Origin: DSNY01 sp016861185
Lineage (GTDB): Bacteria; Pseudomonadota; Gammaproteobacteria; Burkholderiales; Burkholderiaceae_F
Length of the DNA: 7,598 nt
Reading direction: 5' to 3'
Assembly: GCA_030263275.1 (NCBI GenBank)
Contig: SZOR01000154.1
Coordinates: 1-7,598, forward strand
In this document: piece by piece, positions 6,473-7,598 of the stretch
Position numbering within the stretch: position 1 is the first letter of the stretch
Layout: the number at the start of each line of letters is the position of its first letter
Made by a program: the position numbers and the translations under genes
The notes under the pieces: model-generated
What the model saw: only the letters and a program-made list of their open reading frames with translations
What the model was told of the DNA's origin: nothing
Databases searched by the model: none

Positions 6473-7598
6473 CGGTTGCGCTGCCCATGCAGCAGCTCGG
6501 CGGCGCTGCGCACCGCGGCGGCGAGGTGCTGCGGCCAGTGCGGCGGCAGCAAACGCAGCGACGAGATCTTGGCGCGCAGCAGCAGCGCCACCGCGATCTG
6601 CCAGCGCAGCCGCGCCGCGTCGATCGGGCCGCCGTAGCCGGCGCACAGCGCGGCGACGTGGTCGGTTCGCGCCGCACCGGCGAGGCGCAGGTAAATCAGG
6701 TGCGCGGCGAGCCGGCCGAGGTCGTACAGCGGATCGCCGCGCGCCAGATCGTCCCAGTCGACGATGCCCACGCCAGGCGGCGCCACTAGGATCTGGTCGC
6801 CGAACAGGTTGGCGTGGATCGGCGCATCGGTCGGGAAGGCGAGCCGTTCGGCCGCCGCGTGCAGTTCGTCGAGCAGCCGCTCGAGCGGTGCGGCCAGCTC
6901 GGGCAACGCGAGCGCGACCTCGGCCATCGCCTTGCGCAACGCAGCCAGCTCGTCCGCCGCGCTCCACTGCGCCTGCGGCGCGACGCCGCTCGCGTGCAGC
7001 CGCGCCAGCGCGCCGCCGACGCGCGCGCATTCGGCCGCATCGTCGACGCGCGTGGTGAACTGCATGCCGGCGATCTCGCGCGCCACCACTGCGGCGCATT
7101 CGGCGTCGTGCGCCACGAGCGCCGGCACGGCGAAGCCGAGCGGCTGCGCCGCTGCGAGCGCGCGCAGGTTCAGCGCAGCCTGCGCGTCGCGCCCGCGCCG
7201 GTAGCACTTGACGTAAAGCGCGCCGCAACGAAACAGCGCGCGCCGCTTGGGCACGTAGCGCACGAGCTGCGGCAGCGCGCGGGCCGGCACGTCGAGCGCG
7301 TGCGCTTGCGCGAAGCGCGCGAACGCCGCGCGCTCGAAGCAGAACGCCGCGTGCGCCAGCCGCGGCGCGTGCGGCAACCGCCACAGCACCGCGCACCACG
7401 GGTCGAGCAGCCGCGCGCCTTCTTTCGACTCGGCGAGCGCCTGCTGCGCGCGCCCGGCATCGGCGTGAATCTCGGCGAAGAGCCATCCGCCGTCGGCTTC
7501 GATCAGCAGCCGCGCGCGCGCGAACGGCTTGTAATGCGTCTGCACGACGCGCGCGGCGCGCACGTCCACGCCGGCCGCACGCAGCGCGGCGGCGAGCG
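6469..7598 (-). CDS. APH-like phosphotransferase (kinase fold), start beyond the window, altered catalytic motif
   Basis: The frame is open to the right edge, so the N-terminus is missing; 375 residues are visible (numbered from the edge). A GTG at 7569 is possible but the residues before it read as normal protein. Two N-lobe-like segments occur: THYKPFARARLLIE (20-33) and RYVPKRRALFRCGALYVKCYRRG in two overlapping parts (113-135), the second holding the likely ATP-binding Lys130. The catalytic region is PIHANLFGDQIL (259-270), where the usual HGDxxxxN reads HANLFGDQ: Asn263 stands where the catalytic Asp is expected and Gln268 where the metal-binding Asn is. The metal-binding Asp280 (GIVDWDD) is kept, followed by GDPLYDLGRLAAHL. 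The family phosphorylates small hydroxylated substrates such as choline, sugars or antibiotics. The ATGA overlap with the glycerophosphotransferase suggests a joint role in surface-glycan decoration; a true antibiotic kinase is unlikely in this setting. It may be a pseudokinase or use altered chemistry. Confidence 0.82.
   Translation of the reverse strand, partial: LAAALRAAGVDVRAARVVQTHYKPFARARLLIEADGGWLFAEIHADAGRAQQALAESKEGARLLDPWCAVLWRLPHAPRLAHAAFCFERAAFARFAQAHALDVPARALPQLVRYVPKRRALFRCGALYVKCYRRGRDAQAALNLRALAAAQPLGFAVPALVAHDAECAAVVAREIAGMQFTTRVDDAAECARVGGALARLHASGVAPQAQWSAADELAALRKAMAEVALALPELAAPLERLLDELHAAAERLAFPTDAPIHANLFGDQILVAPPGVGIVDWDDLARGDPLYDLGRLAAHLIYLRLAGAARTDHVAALCAGYGGPIDAARLRWQIAVALLLRAKISSLRLLPPHWPQHLAAAVRSAAELLHGQRNR

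Noticed and set aside
4961..6637. Open plus-strand frame of 558 codons across the convergent gap and the glycerophosphotransferase
   Set aside because: It starts inside the lipoprotein gene in another frame and is mostly the complement of a clear family member; no domain is visible.
6473..7486. Upstream extension of the glycerophosphotransferase frame, which would make a fused protein of 677 residues
   Set aside because: The added part is Arg/Ala-rich shadow sequence of the phosphotransferase read in another frame; the family N-terminus begins exactly at the ATG at 6472, which overlaps the previous stop.

Overview
The window is very GC-rich (roughly 70% by eye) and densely coded. It has two lipoprotein signal sequences and a GC-saturated third-codon-position style. 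Together these suggest a Gram-negative Pseudomonadota genome, perhaps a Betaproteobacterium (Burkholderiales-like). The class assignment is a guess from composition and gene style. I see no rRNA, tRNA, CRISPR or insertion sequence.

Plus-strand block (1-5111): four genes in a row. (a) The 3' part of a small protein with a beta-rich, carboxypeptidase-regulatory-like tail. Its stop overlaps (GTGA) the start of (b) a 932-residue protein with nine TPRs in exact 40-residue register followed by a C-terminal CHAT (caspase-like) protease domain with His805/Cys845. A 96-bp gap with a small hairpin and T-rich tail leads to (c) a secreted subtilisin-like (S8) serine protease. It is predicted to be a lipoprotein zymogen with an I9-like prodomain, an intact Asp158/His198/Asn309/Ser373 set and an unusual Asp-rich loop between two cysteines. 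After 59 bp follows (d) a small lipoprotein of 154 residues. A hairpin at 5135-5171 may end this transcription unit. The unit therefore couples a cytoplasmic, TPR-scaffolded caspase-like protease with a cell-envelope serine protease. I infer a conflict or stress-response proteolysis module, probably controlled by a regulator encoded just left of the window.

Convergent gap (5112-5452): 341 bp without a convincing gene. It is locally lower in GC and carries one candidate terminator for each strand.

Minus-strand block (7598-5453): two genes that overlap by ATGA. The upstream one is an APH-like phosphotransferase lacking its true start (off the right edge), in which the usual catalytic Asp of the HxD motif reads Asn. 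The downstream one is a CDP-glycerol glycerophosphotransferase (TagB/TagF) family enzyme. Together they look like part of a surface-glycan or glycerol-phosphate decoration locus, unrelated in function to the protease block.
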